From positions 248,001-312,000 of the forward strand of contig MU128940.1 in assembly GCA_014904985.1 (NCBI GenBank): a stretch of 64,000 nucleotides of DNA, in the 5' to 3' direction. Made by a program: the position numbers and the translations under genes. Below the pieces are notes generated by a model, which saw only the letters and a list, made by a program, of their open reading frames with translations, was not told where the DNA came from and did no database searches. The DNA comes from Hydnum rufescens UP504 (lineage: Eukaryota; Basidiomycota; Agaricomycetes; Cantharellales; Hydnaceae). Shown here one piece after another: positions 1-10,969 of this stretch. How positions within the stretch are numbered: the stretch's first letter is position 1; each line of letters begins with the position of its first letter.

Positions 1-1692
1 TGAGAGCGCCGCGTATGAATTCACGACGCTTACAGCGATCCCCGTGGGTCTTTGCATCTCTTTTGTTCGGTTCAACATCTGCTTCTCTGCTTACTCTGAA
101 TTATCAATAGGGTGTGATGGAATACCACGGTGCGAGAATACAATTGCTAGATCTTCCGGTGAGTCTGCCCTATCTCGCCCCCCTTGTAGCTTTGTAATCT
201 CGATCACATCATCAGGGGATCGTGGAGGGCGCTAGCCAAGGTGAGCCACATGCCTCAATCGTAACTATGTGAGTGATAACCGTCCTCCGCGCTTCCGCAG
301 GGAGAGGACGCGGGAGACAAGTTGTTTCCGTAGCAAAGACTGCTGATTTGATTATCATCATGCTTGATGCGACAAAATCTTTGGAGCAAAAGCATTTGCT
401 AGAAGTGGAGTTGGATACTGTCGGAGTCCGCCTGAACAAGACCAAACCAGACGGTACGTTCATGTCGCCCGGAATCGCCTCACCTGGATGAATACATTCT
501 ATGTACTCTGATCCATAACAGTCGTATTCAAGCAGAAGCCTGCTGGTGGAGTAAGTATCATATGCTTGGGCGTCTTCCTCCCCTTAGTAATAAATTGTCT
601 CATTCCTTTTACATCTCCCAGATTACGGTCCGAACGTTCTTTGTTATCAGATATTCTGATATGATCTCAGCTTTTGAAATTCCTCTGCAGCTCAATACAA
701 CTGTAAAGCTGACGAAAATGGACGAGAAGACGGTTCGGACAGTCCTTGCTGGCTACAAGATTCATAATTGTGATGTGATGATTCGCGAAGATGTACGGAA
801 TTTCAAAGTCTTTTGTCCTTGACGTGCTCTTAACGTGCTAGTTCTGTGCCATAGATCACCGTCGATGAGTTCATTGACGTACTACTTGGGAATCGAAAAT
901 ACATTCCATGTTTGTATGTCCTCAACAAGATTGATGGTATCAGCCTTGAAGAGGTAGATCGCCTGGCCCATCAACGTAACACGGTCGTGATTAGTTGCGA
1001 AATGGGCCTCAAGTATGGCTTTTCCTATCGCTCAGTGTCTTCGAAGCAACAATTTAATTGATTCCATGTATGTAGCTTGGACTATCTGGTGGAGCGTATA
1101 TGGGAGGTAAGTTTTCACAGCATCCATACTAACAGTCCAATTTTCCATATTGGTAACCTTGTTTCTTGCGATTCTCCCGGAATGGTTCACCAGATGCTCG
1201 GTCTCGTAAAAGTGTACACGAAGAAGCGTGGTGCTCACCCGGATCTAGAAGATCCTATATGCATGCGGAAAGGTTCAACAATTGAGGTAGCTAAAACGTC
1301 TCTTTTGCTTGTAACAGCGCTGCTCCCCGCCCACCTTCTCACCAGAACATACATAAGGCATCTCTACTGACGGAGCTCTTTCTTTGACAGGACGTCTGCC
1401 ATGGCATTCATAAATCGCTGGCGGCCAATTTCCGCTATGCATTAGTCTGGTCCGTATCTCTCACTAAACTGTTATCATTACAGAACGACGATATCTCAAA
1501 CGTATCCCATTGGCTGATCTCTCACAATCCAAATCTCAGGGGCAAGTCTTCAAAATTTTCTCCACATGCGCAAAAGGTGAGGCACCCAATGCCCGAGGCG
1601 AAGGGGCGTGATTTAATGCCGGAAAAATCAAAATCGTGACCATTATTGCAATTGAATTGGCAGGTCGGTCTAACGCACCTCGTCCAAGATGA
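1..1692 (+). CDS. DRG1: DRG1/RBG1-type GTP-binding protein, 5' truncated by window edge
   Basis: Developmentally regulated GTP-binding protein, an Obg/DRG-family translational GTPase that works with a DFRP partner on ribosomes (family knowledge). The window opens inside the G domain. Exons read as 1-43, 111-158, 216-240, 301-453, 522-550, 622-627, 691-792, 855-1012, 1076-1106, 1194-1286, 1391-1449, 1540-1576 and from 1673. They give the family strings [30 protein letters not shown] (G3 and switch region), NKID (G4), SCEMGLNLDYL (G5 area), [11 protein letters not shown] and the TGS-type end [12 protein letters not shown]. The 6-nt exon at 622-627 is needed to keep GGITLNTTVK in frame. Two introns (628-690 and 1450-1539) start with GTCCG. 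The final residues and stop lie somewhere after 1692, behind a pyrimidine-rich and GT-rich stretch, and I could not place them. Family assignment is firm; the 3' end is open. Confidence 0.9.
622..627 (+). other. DRG1: 6-nt microexon of DRG1
   Basis: ATTACG lies between CTCCCAG and GTCCGAACG. It supplies I and T of GGITLNTTVK, which aligns with the conserved GG-I-x-N-x-T-V segment of the family. Confidence 0.8.
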
Positions 1693-1699
1693 GGATGTG

Positions 1700-3032
1700 G
1701 TCAGCAGTGAGTGTTGTTGCCCTCCCTCCCCTTGCCCTCCCCTCTTCCCCGCACGTTTGCATTAAGCAATCAAAACAACACACGTCTCACTTACAAACTG
1801 CCCTTCCTTCTTTTCCGCACGACCGATGCGTTGCCGTTCCTGTTTTACCTTTGTGTCCACGCACCCCGAAGTTTTCACCAAATGAAGGATTCGAGCGCGC
1901 CCCTCACCTTCGTGCGCGTACGTGTGCGCGCGCGTGTGTGTGCGTGTAATTGTGTATGACCATACATACTGTATGCATTGTGGCTCGACTGATAAGCATA
2001 GGGGATCCACGGGTGAATCCATTTCTCACATCCCTCGTGTGTGGAATTGATTCCGCGGCAAAAACACAATCGCCATGTTATCGCATTAAGTTGGTCGCAC
2101 ACACGTTCCTGCATCATGTCGATCGAATTATGCTTAGATTGGTGGCAACGAGTGCGAGATTAGATCAAACACAAATTTCCCCACGTTAAGATTGTTCTTA
2201 GCTACCAAACAAAGCGATGAAAGGTCTAGAAAAATGGGCCAGCGACGAAAGGGACGGATGCACGGGTTGCAATGCTAAAACGTTACTTGGTGTATATGAA
2301 CATATGAACAGGAGGGGCGAAAGGGGGCGCCAGAGACCAGTGAGTAGGGGACATTACGCCAGAATAGCAAGCGGAAGACACGGTACGCAGTGCAATGTTT
2401 GGAGGCTAGAACACATCCTATGATAAGGGATTTGTTAAGCTACGAATAACGGCCTCATCACCATATACGGGTAGGGGCTTGCGATATGGACATGAGTAGA
2501 GTAGGAGCAAGCGAATATCGATGTGCAACGAAATTGCCTATCGATAAGGGCCGGGGATAAGGCATATCGAGAGTGTGAGGGTGAATATAGGGGCCTGGAG
2601 ATTAAGGCCGTCTAACCGTAGCGGAGTTGGATCCAGACCGGTCGTACATACAAATCCCGGATAGCATGAAACCGACGGGTACGGAATCCGGATGGGTCAG
2701 AGAGCTAGCGTTGAGGGGCCCAGCCGTCAGGGGTACGGAAGAAGCGGAATAGTGTCCCAGGTGAACGGAGAGCGCGCACCCGGAAATCAATGCGCTAGGG
2801 AGATACGAGATATGGCAAAGAAGAGATAAGTTATGGGGGTGTTGGGCCAGCAAATGAGCCAGATGGAGACAGCAGGACCGGTTAGATAACTGAGGGCAGG
2901 GTGAGTGTGGATGAAATATCCATAGTGATAAAGTGATACAAATGTCACTCAAATCGCTGTACCAGTTGAACCGATCATCTGTGAAAGGACAATATGCTCA
3001 GTCACAGGGTATGTGACGACTCGGAGACAGAC
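1700..3032. other. 3' region of DRG1 and intergenic DNA
   Basis: This stretch holds a C/T-rich tract (about 1725-1880), an alternating purine-pyrimidine GT/GC run (about 1918-1950), and otherwise ordinary intergenic sequence. The last exon of DRG1 probably lies near its start. Open frames here are short and show no recognisable motif. Confidence 0.5.
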
Positions 3033-4034
3033 TCACAGAGAGTTGTATAATGGAAGGGCGTCGTTGAGATAGCGAGCAACCATGTTCGCACCTTCTTTGA
3101 CAGCTGCACGGTCGCTTTCACGCACTCGTTCGAGCAAGCGAGTCTCGAAACGATCCGGATGGAAACGCAAGAGTTGCTCCCGCAAGAGGTGCTTATGCGA
3201 CTTGTTCTGAGAATGGGCGGGGGACAGGATAAATGACTTGATGCGCTCGGCATTCAGGTCTTGGACGGAAGCCGGCTGGGGATTCATAGGCCATGGAATG
3301 GATGCGAAAGTGAGATTGGACTCGTTCAAGTCGCCATTGCCGATAGCTTCCCAACGGCGTTCGTATTCATTCCAGGCTTCAAAAGGATCCAGAGGGCTGG
3401 CCTGCTGCTGTTGTTGACGTTTTAAGCGTTCGCGAGCGAAATCTTGTGCACGCCGTTCGGCGGTGAACCGAGCTTCTTCGGCGCGGCGCTGATCCTCCGC
3501 TTGCCTACGGGCGGCCTCCTGGGCGCGCAGATCAGCTTCCGATTGTCTGCGAAGCTCTTCGGCGCGTTGTCGCTCCTCTTCGACACGCTTCCTCAGTTCC
3601 TCCTCGCGTACGCGCGCCTCCTGGGCTAGACGACGGGCCTGTTCTTCTCGCTCTAGACGCTCCCGGCGTTGCAGATACGCGGCTTCGGCTTCCAACTTCC
3701 GCCTCTCATCGTCCACTCTCTGCTGAGCTCTCACGTCGGAGTAGGATTCATGGAGACCTTGGCCATTCTGTCGTTCGAAGCCTGACTGGGAGAATAGAGG
3801 CTGGCGTCGCGATTGCTCATCCTGTCGGGGTCGGTCATCTGCGGGGTCCTCTGCTGTACGGTAGAGGGGGGTTCGTCGCGTGGTATACCGGGGGAAAGTG
3901 CCAGTTACCCGGGATGGGACAGGGTTCGAACGCTCTGCGAGAGGGGGAGGGGGCTGACGCATAGAAATAGGGGAGGACTGGGTTCGCGACAACGATGGTG
4001 GTACGGGGTTTGCATTCATAGTGACAGTGGGCAT
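3033..4034 (-). CDS. Coiled-coil protein with NFKBIL1-like C-terminal domain
   Basis: A single-exon reading frame of 333 aa. The start ATG at 4034 follows a pyrimidine-rich leader typical of fungal starts. Residues about 1-100 are disordered and rich in Pro, Ser and Arg. Residues about 105-215 form a highly charged Glu/Arg/Ala heptad region, a long single helix or coiled coil. The C-terminal 115 residues contain FEAWNEYERRWEAI, LTFASIPWPM and LRFHPDRFETRLLERV, followed by a helix ending near ARYLNDAL. The tryptophan-proline and HPDRF pattern resembles the C-terminus of NF-kappa-B inhibitor-like protein 1 (a J-domain-like HPD motif), known in fungi as an uncharacterised family. The assignment rests on pattern similarity only and the function is unknown; it may be nuclear and RNA-associated, by analogy. 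A J-like co-chaperone is the alternative. Confidence 0.55.
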   Translation of the reverse strand: MPTVTMNANPVPPSLSRTQSSPISMRQPPPPLAERSNPVPSRVTGTFPRYTTRRTPLYRTAEDPADDRPRQDEQSRRQPLFSQSGFERQNGQGLHESYSDVRAQQRVDDERRKLEAEAAYLQRRERLEREEQARRLAQEARVREEELRKRVEEERQRAEELRRQSEADLRAQEAARRQAEDQRRAEEARFTAERRAQDFARERLKRQQQQQASPLDPFEAWNEYERRWEAIGNGDLNESNLTFASIPWPMNPQPASVQDLNAERIKSFILSPAHSQNKSHKHLLREQLLRFHPDRFETRLLERVRESDRAAVKEGANMVARYLNDALPLYNSL

Positions 4035-4124
4035 TCTTGAAGAAGAAGAGAAGTAAGAAAAACAGAGAGTCCCAAGCTGGCGGCCGTGGAAGAGCTGGTG
4101 CGCACCCAGTCCATAGTGTCGACC

Positions 4125-4440
4125 CTTCCCTTCGTCTGTTCTCGTCCGTTTTCCACCATTGCCTTGACGAGGCAGCGAGTTCGCTATCGACAGTCAAGTC
4201 CAAGGGGGGCTTGATGCCCTTGGGCAACTTCTGGTCGTATTCGCGCCATCGCCGTTGGACTTCGTCCTTGACCTTGTCGTATTCTCCCCACTTGGACTCG
4301 GTGGAAGTGGCCTTATTGGCCTCGTATGCGAGCCAGGCCCTGAGCCAAGCCTTCTTGCGGTCCTCATAAAGGCGCCACCGGGCTTGTAGGAGACTTTGTC
4401 GCGGTCCTCCTGAGACTCGCGAAAGTCGCTAAAGATGATA
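4125..4440 (-). CDS. Uncharacterised charged ORF fragment
   Basis: A minus-strand frame upstream of the coiled-coil gene reads RWRLYEDRKKAWLRAWLAYE, then KWGEYDKVKDEVQRRWREYD and LPKGIKPPLDLTVDSELAAS. Its amphipathic, Trp/Arg/Glu-rich composition looks coded rather than random. A possible acceptor, ATCTTTAG, lies at its 5' edge near 4430. No start codon is visible in frame, and the frame runs into the leader of the downstream gene. It may be an alternative upstream exon of that gene, or the remnant of another. I do not recognise a family. Confidence 0.35.
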
Positions 4441-4749
4441 GGCTCTGATCTGTGGACTGATAGCGGCTCTGCACCCATCATGAGGACACTGGACCAGACA
4501 GGGCTGGTGCTCCAATCAGAGGTATTTCAGCGTCGTAGGAAGTGATCTATAAGACGGACGGAGGCCGGCAGTGAGCGGAGGTTATAAGGAGAGTCGCCCA
4601 ACTGCAGGAAGCTAGCTGGGGCTGATATTAGAGGAAAAGGGAATCACAAGGCAAGTGCCACGTAAGGATCCTAAACCAATTGGGAAAGAGCTCAAGTCCT
4701 CCTCCTGCCTCAAGTTTCCCTCATGTTTCCCATAATAGCCTTCATTTTT

Positions 4750-5064
4750 TTATCGCCTGCTTTCGCCCATCCTTGTATGCATTGCAGATCGCAAAGCAAA
4801 TCCCCACCGGCGACGGCTAGGTACATGGAAATAAGGAAATATCTGAGCCCAACCCAAGGCCCAAAGCAATACAGCACGGCATAAAGTCAAGGCACGCAAG
4901 GCACCACCGTCCGTGACCGTCCCAGAGTTACCCAAAAAGACCATGTATATGCACGCCAGATAATCAGAAGCTACTACAAGCTGGTAACACCGTGTATCCA
5001 GCGCAGAATTGACGATGCAAACTGAGCCTGTAACGATATCCTCACTACGTTCCATGGCTCCCAT
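4750..5064 (-). CDS. Small hypothetical ORF (104 aa)
   Basis: An ATG-started frame with two hydrophobic stretches (around LACIYMVFLGNSG and LCRAVLLWALGWAQIF) and an Arg-rich end. It could be a small membrane protein, but there is no motif, no intron and no family resemblance. A chance ORF is equally likely. Confidence 0.2.
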   Translation of the reverse strand: MGAMERSEDIVTGSVCIVNSALDTRCYQLVVASDYLACIYMVFLGNSGTVTDGGALRALTLCRAVLLWALGWAQIFPYFHVPSRRRWGFALRSAMHTRMGESRR

Positions 5065-5530
5065 TCTAGATCTTTCCGTGCCAATGGCTTCAACGAACGC
5101 GTAACGATAGTATGATGGGCACCTCGTCCCTCGGGTTTACTTCCGAAGCTTACGTAACGTTCTCTAACGTTTTTTTATCCTCTCTCTGTGTACACTCCAG
5201 CTTTTCGCTGTGGGCTGTCGCGACTCTGCGTTCGACTCGTCGCAAAGGGTATCCGTGAGAGGGCCCAATAAATACGCGCTCCATTAAGCCGGAACTACTC
5301 CGTCTCCTTCTCTTTATTGAGCTGGTGAAATGGATATCTGTTTGACTAGGCAGCTCACACATTCTCTCCAGTCCTGTATGTCCGTACCATAGGGAATATC
5401 ATTTCCTGCTTTCCGTCCCTGCTCCACCGTTTAGCGGTGCTAGCAAATTCACCGCTCTAAAAACTTCCTCAGATTATCTTTTGCGTCTGGGTATGACCCT
5501 CTTTGGAGACAGATAGTTCCCCATCGTAAC

Positions 5531-7199
5531 ATGTCTAAGGGTGAGCAGTGTCTCGGACGTTTCCGGTCAACGCGGGCGTTGTCACCTCCCCAAATGCCAA
5601 AGGCACCTGGCCGACGCCTCACACCACCCTTCCAGCAAATGGTACGTACTCAGATTCTCCGTGCATTGTCTACGGCTCCGAACGTGCACCGATGGTAATG
5701 GGAGCTTCCTGATCCCTGCTTGACATGTGGCCGTGATCAGAACACCCCAGGAGCTTGGGTGGGCTTCAACAGAGCTTTCTACTTTTGGAAACGGCAATGT
5801 TATCAGCCCCTGGCCGTGATTGCCATTCCATATGCAGTTAGGTATGTTTCTCCGCCCTTGGGCCAATATCCCGCCTTTGCTTCTAATGTCATGCTCGATG
5901 TAGCGTGCTGTAGCAAATTCGCAGCTAGCGACATTCTCTGATTCAGCGACCCATGTGTTTTGAACCCTTCATCGTTGATATCTCAGTCAATTGGTATTTA
6001 TCTGATATAGATCTCTCTTTCTCCGCTCAGCTCTCCCCTGACAGAATGAAAGCAAGAACTACCAGGATAGCAAGTGTTATACTGGCGGACTCAAGGCCGT
6101 GACTGATTGACGAGTTTCGGAGATCGTTTTCATCAAGAGCTTTGAACAAAGCTTTGCACAAATGTGAATCCAATACCACAGAACGTATTCATTCAGTCGT
6201 GCCTGCACCTCGATGTCCTCGCCTTGAGAACGTTCTGGATCGTAACATGCTTTTCCTCCTGCTTCTGTCACCACTCCAGATCCACCTAAAGGCCCCCCTT
6301 TCTCGCAGGAATGATTCACTCCACCCGCGTCTCCACAGACCCTAGTCCACAGGATCTTGCATCTTGTTAGGCGGATGCATGCATGCATTCAGCCTCCGTC
6401 CCCCAGTCTGCTTCGTCCGTTGGATGCTTCCTGTCCCCCGAAAACTCATCTATGGGGGGGTTCAGAGAAACAACTCGTAAACATCCGCAAACTTCTGAGG
6501 CAAGTTCCCAATTTGATATGCCTCAGGATTTCTTGTAGAGCTGTTTGCGACTGGTTCACGATATCGGTAACGGCATCAATTGGCGCTCTAGGAATCATTA
6601 CTACACTCGCTCCGAGCCGCCTAGTGCTTTCCTCCCTGGAAAGCCATACTTGGAGTTGTTGGAAATGAGATTATCTTGGGGACTCTGCACAGCTCTGCGT
6701 CCGCCGCTCTCAATGCGTTTATTTACTATCCTGTGGGGCCGGCTGCCTTCAGATCCGCGGTGTTATTCCGCATCATATGCCGTGTTTCTAGATCTCCCCG
6801 CCGATACTCCTCTTCCGCCGCACGGCAACTTCAGAGGACTCCAGAGTCCTAGACGATCTCAGAGCTACGGGGGAATGTCCTAGTTTCCACGGCTTCCCTT
6901 GAACCCCACAAACTGATACTCCCTGGATGCATGCACCCTTACTTGGTTCGCTCCCTTTCAAACTCCGTGGTTCCTGAACGTATCCGGCATTGGGGCAACT
7001 TACCTCGACTCTCCACTGCTCGAATTCACCGGATAGCGAAAGATGGGGTCGCGTGGTTCGCGTATTCTTACTTGCGGGTTTCGTCTCCAACGTGTTGGCT
7101 TACTACAGTGAGGCGATGATCATGGGACTGACGCGGATGATCCACAAGTGGGGGTTACAACTCGAGGGGCATTCAAAGCTCCCCTCCCTCGGTAACTAA
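5531..7199 (+). CDS. Possible multi-exon membrane-protein gene, unresolved
   Basis: An ATG at 5531 opens a frame to a donor at about 5641 (GTACGT). An acceptor at about 5740 then gives NTPGAWVGFNRAFYFWKRQC followed by a hydrophobic run, LAVIAIPYAV, and another donor near 5840. Further coding-like hydrophobic pieces are SIGALGIITTLAPSRLVL (about 6570-6630) and VVRVFLLAGFVSNVLAYY (about 7040-7100). I cannot connect them into one frame. The region may be a small multi-span membrane protein with many introns, or a decayed gene. No family was recognised. The 6080-6390 stretch between the pieces shows nothing convincing. Confidence 0.3.
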
Positions 7200-7754
7200 A
7201 CACAAGAATTCTCCGTCGTGCGTGGTCTTGGTCCAGCCTTGTTTTTGGCGACTGCCGAAATATCGCTCGGATTCCCGTTCAACGCTCAATATTCATCCCG
7301 GTCCAAGACATTGTCGGGCGCATATATCTCGCTTTATCGTGCATCTCGCAGCAGCCTCGAGGATTATTTTTAATTGTTCTCACGTCCTGAACTTGAATCT
7401 TGAATCGCGCAAGTAAACGTGTCCAGGTGACCAGAATACAGTAGGTACAGCCGAGCCGCCGCATTAATCCCCACTTTCCACCACAGTACTGTAATCACTT
7501 ACATTGCCGCCCAATTTGCGTGGTCGGCGGAGCGCCTGAATTCCATATCATTCTTGCACAAGTTGTTATCCTCTGACTGAACATCCCATAGCGAACGCCA
7601 TTGCGGTGCGTATTATGTAATGAGCCCCTCCAACGTGTATACGTGCCCCTCTGCACTTCCATTAAATAAAGACAAATTCTCCGTCGAGGCAAGTGATTCA
7701 TGTTGTGTGGGCGTATAGATACGAACCATACTTGTGGGGAAGGTCTGTCTAATT
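7200..7754. other. Intergenic, nothing recognisable
   Basis: AT-balanced sequence between the unresolved plus-strand candidate and the 3' end of the GCNA-like gene. No motif or long frame was found. Confidence 0.5.
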
Positions 7755-10754
7755 CTACGAAGGCTGCACCCTCGAATTCGACCCTCCCAAACCCATCGTC
7801 ACGAATTCGCTTGCGAGAGCATCTACTTCGGCACCACCGGCACCGGCACTAGTCCCGGCCTCACGCTCTCGCCAAAGTTTTCCGAGCTCTTTCATGGCTT
7901 CTCCATGGGACAGTTCAGGTCTGGATGCCTTGAAAGACTGGAGGCGTTCCTTTAGAAAAGCTAATTGTCACGGCAGCGTGAGGTCAGCCGTCACAAACAG
8001 ACAAATAGAAGGCTAATCCACCCCCTGAAATGAAATGGGATAGTGAACAAGGACGAACCTCCCCATCCTGTTGACTTGGATCCCTCAAATAATGCGAGTA
8101 GCTCCCCCTTACAAACACCACAACGCTGATCTGCGAGATTGATGGATTTACTATGTCGGCCATAGCTAGTTTCCCGTTACGCATCGAGCAGAAGGATGTC
8201 GAGTAAGAATATGGAACGAAGAGAGAAACCATATACGTACACTTGACCGCACGACTTGCATTTCCATTCGAATTTGTACGTTATTTGGTATGCATGTGTA
8301 CTCTGCAATTCAGAGATCAGGGGCGGAGAGCAAAAACACAACAACGGACGCACTGTAATTTCGATATCCCGGCGGACCTTCATTACTCTCGCCGCCCATG
8401 CTTTGAAAGCACGTCCATGGCCACCATCCTTCCCCTGGTCGATCAGCCACACAGCCAGATGGCACATCTCGTGCGACAAGGTGTGTCGCACGCGTTCTGT
8501 AAATGCCAGCGGAGACGCCAAAACAATAGACATAAATACCTCTTTCATCAGATGAGGGTCCACAATCATTGAGGCGTACCATCAGAATCGACAACCTTGG
8601 TTGCTAGCTCAATCATTATTTTTCTCCGATGCTGTCCATCAGGAAGCAGCCCCTCACCCCTGAAAGTTCGCAGATAAATAAAATGTGGCTTCCAAACAAA
8701 AGAACCCCCCTACCTCTTCGTTATTGCACGCCCTGCTGTCGTGGTCAATGTCTTACTCCATACGATCTCACACATTTCGCGCACTGCCTCGTCCCCCTGA
8801 TCGTGGGCAGAATATCCATGAGGAAGTCTATTTCCAAAGACTTGGACATTTAGGGAATGATAGAGTTCGAGAGCGTATGCCATCAGGCGAGCTTTACTAG
8901 ACCCCTGCTTCTTATTCCCGGTGAAGCCAGAAACGGAGGCCGTGGCCAATCTCTGCGGTGTCCGTCCTGAAACTGGGGGCACCGTGAAAACATTTTTGCG
9001 CGGTGTACTTTTTGGCTGAGACTTGGGGGTGGACGAGTCGTATTTGAATGGGGGGCGAAGCAAGGGCACTGGCATTCTACGACGAGCAGATTCGTTGTCG
9101 TCGGAATCATTCTCCGATGATGACGACGAGGAAGAGATATTAATGACCTCGGCTTGATCCATGACCGACCAGACGGACATCCTCTTCCCCTTGCGTTTCC
9201 CTGCACGTGGAACTGGGGGTCGGAGTCCAATTCCACCACTATCTTCGTCACTGTCGGAATGTATGGAGATTATAGCCTCGCCAAGTTTTGAAGGGGAGGT
9301 GGTAACACTGAAAGAAGGGAATGTTCCTGGCATACGAGGCGTTCCATCACTGAATGGGACAGATGGTGCGTTCGTTGATGTCAATTTTTGCGGGACAGCA
9401 CGTTTTGTCGGAGAGCATGGCCTTCGATAACCTTTGGGTAGGTCCCTACAAATGCAGACGAATGATCTGTTCAGAAAAGCAAGGCATGCCTTGAAAATAT
9501 TGATGCCTACAATGTCAGGATACCAGCACTCGTGGAGTACTCAGATCTCTCGCTATCCGAGTGAATCCTGGATCTCTGCTCAGGGGATGAAAGCTCATAC
9601 GTCCACTTCTTTCCCGGTGATTGGTATGATTGGTATGGAAACAAGAATCGCTTAGAGGCGACTGGAGAATCATCCACCAAGGTTGAAGTAGTTTTCGAAT
9701 GGGACAGGTTTGATGACGATGCCTGTGTGCTATTCGCCCCATATGTCAAAAGAGCCGTGCAAGATGAACAGACACACGCACCTGGATGGCATATTCTCCA
9801 TGGTGTCACATTTTGAGGAGGGGTGAGAAGATTCGTCTGAAGATATATCTATTGTCTGTGGGCCCGCTTGAGAAGAGGTTGATGGTATTTGGTGTGATTT
9901 TGTCGTTGACCACGAAACATACTCGATGGGAGATGATTTTCCAACGGGGACATCTGAGGTAGCAGGGTGTTGTGGGGATAACATTCAGGGTCCGGGTAAG
10001 GAATGGTTTTGGGTTTCGGGTTTCTCCATCAGAGGATTCAGAATCGGACTCGATGCGCCCGCGAACGACGCGTATTTTAGAGAGTGAGGAAATAAAAGCT
10101 ACCTGGGTGGATGGGGGTGTTGGAGGAAGTTGCGATGAGGGAGCAGTCGCGTTAGGGAGAGGGGACTGCTGCAGAGGTGCTCGTGTTATAATCGGGGAGC
10201 CTGCTCGAGATCTCGAGGGAGTTTTGGCACCAGCGGAAGATCCAGAATCAGATATAAGTCGACGGCGGCGAACTTTGATCTGTGAAGAGGCAGGACTATC
10301 GGTCTGCAACAGAACAGAAGAGCTGGCTAGATTGAGAGCTGATCGATTCGGACTGGGCGGAACCGCGACATCTGAAGCAGGCTTGGGTTCACCACAGGGA
10401 AGCTCCGCACATATATTTTCCTGCCTGGAGATTGGCATTTTGAGCTAAAGCGCGAAATCCACCCCAAGTCTGGACACACCTAGTACCAGTAGTGAAAAGA
10501 TTAGAATCATTAGGTATGTGGATTTCCGGCGTCGCCTCAGGAAGCAGTAGTTCGCGAACACCTCGCTCGAGGGCATCATATGCATCTAGCGTTGGCGGGT
10601 ACTCGGTATGAGGCGGTACTACTTTGACTGGAGAGCGGCGGCGGCTGGTGCTGCTAAGCGGTGTGCAATTCTCCAAGATATGATCCCATGCCCGCAAAGG
10701 CACATTGGACGATGCCAGTTTACGCTTCCTAGGCGTACCAGATGCATTGTCCAT
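7755..10754 (-). CDS. GCNA: GCNA/ACRC-type SprT-like metalloprotease with HMG-like C-terminus
   Basis: A protein of the Spartan/GCNA class, which removes DNA-protein crosslinks in the nucleus (family knowledge). The ATG at 10754 begins MDNASGTPRKRKL. A long disordered, Ser/Asp/Pro-rich region with acidic Ser clusters (SDSESSDGE, ISSSSSSSENDSDD) spans about 10.4-9.0 kb over several exons. The SprT domain follows: ALELYHSLNVQVFGNRLP, IVWSKTLTTTAGRA, then after an intron HTLSHEMCHLAVWLID, which carries the HExxH zinc site, and GGHGRAFKAWAARVM with a third His. A zinc-ribbon-like tail has CKSCGQ, then across an intron YGRHSKSIN and CGVCKGELLALF. The last exon gives FLKERLQSFKASRPELSHGE and AMKELGKLWRERE, an HMG-box-like helix pair, and stops at 7755. 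This domain order (disordered region, SprT, zinc finger, HMG box) matches the GCNA family. The N-terminal exon joins are not individually resolved. Confidence 0.85.
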
Positions 10755-10969
10755 CGGTTGAACTGGCTTGGTTTGTTTGGTATTATTTGGCCTAACGCCA
10801 ATCGTCTATTAACCTCTAGTGGACACAAGTACCGAAATGAAAGGAAAAATAGCAGGAGCACCGTGAATAATATAAATGCAGACGTCCGATTTGTGTGTGG
10901 TGGGGGAGGGGGGAGGGAGACTATCGTACTGGATGTACGAATGTACCGCAGGTAGGCATCATAGCCGAA

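Noticed and set aside
1918..1950. GT/GC alternating run as a Z-DNA regulatory site
   Set aside because: It is short and isolated in the 3' region of DRG1; no supporting feature.
2602..2952. Minus-strand frame of about 116 aa as a gene
   Set aside because: His/Ser/Cys-rich random-looking composition, no splice or start context and no motif.
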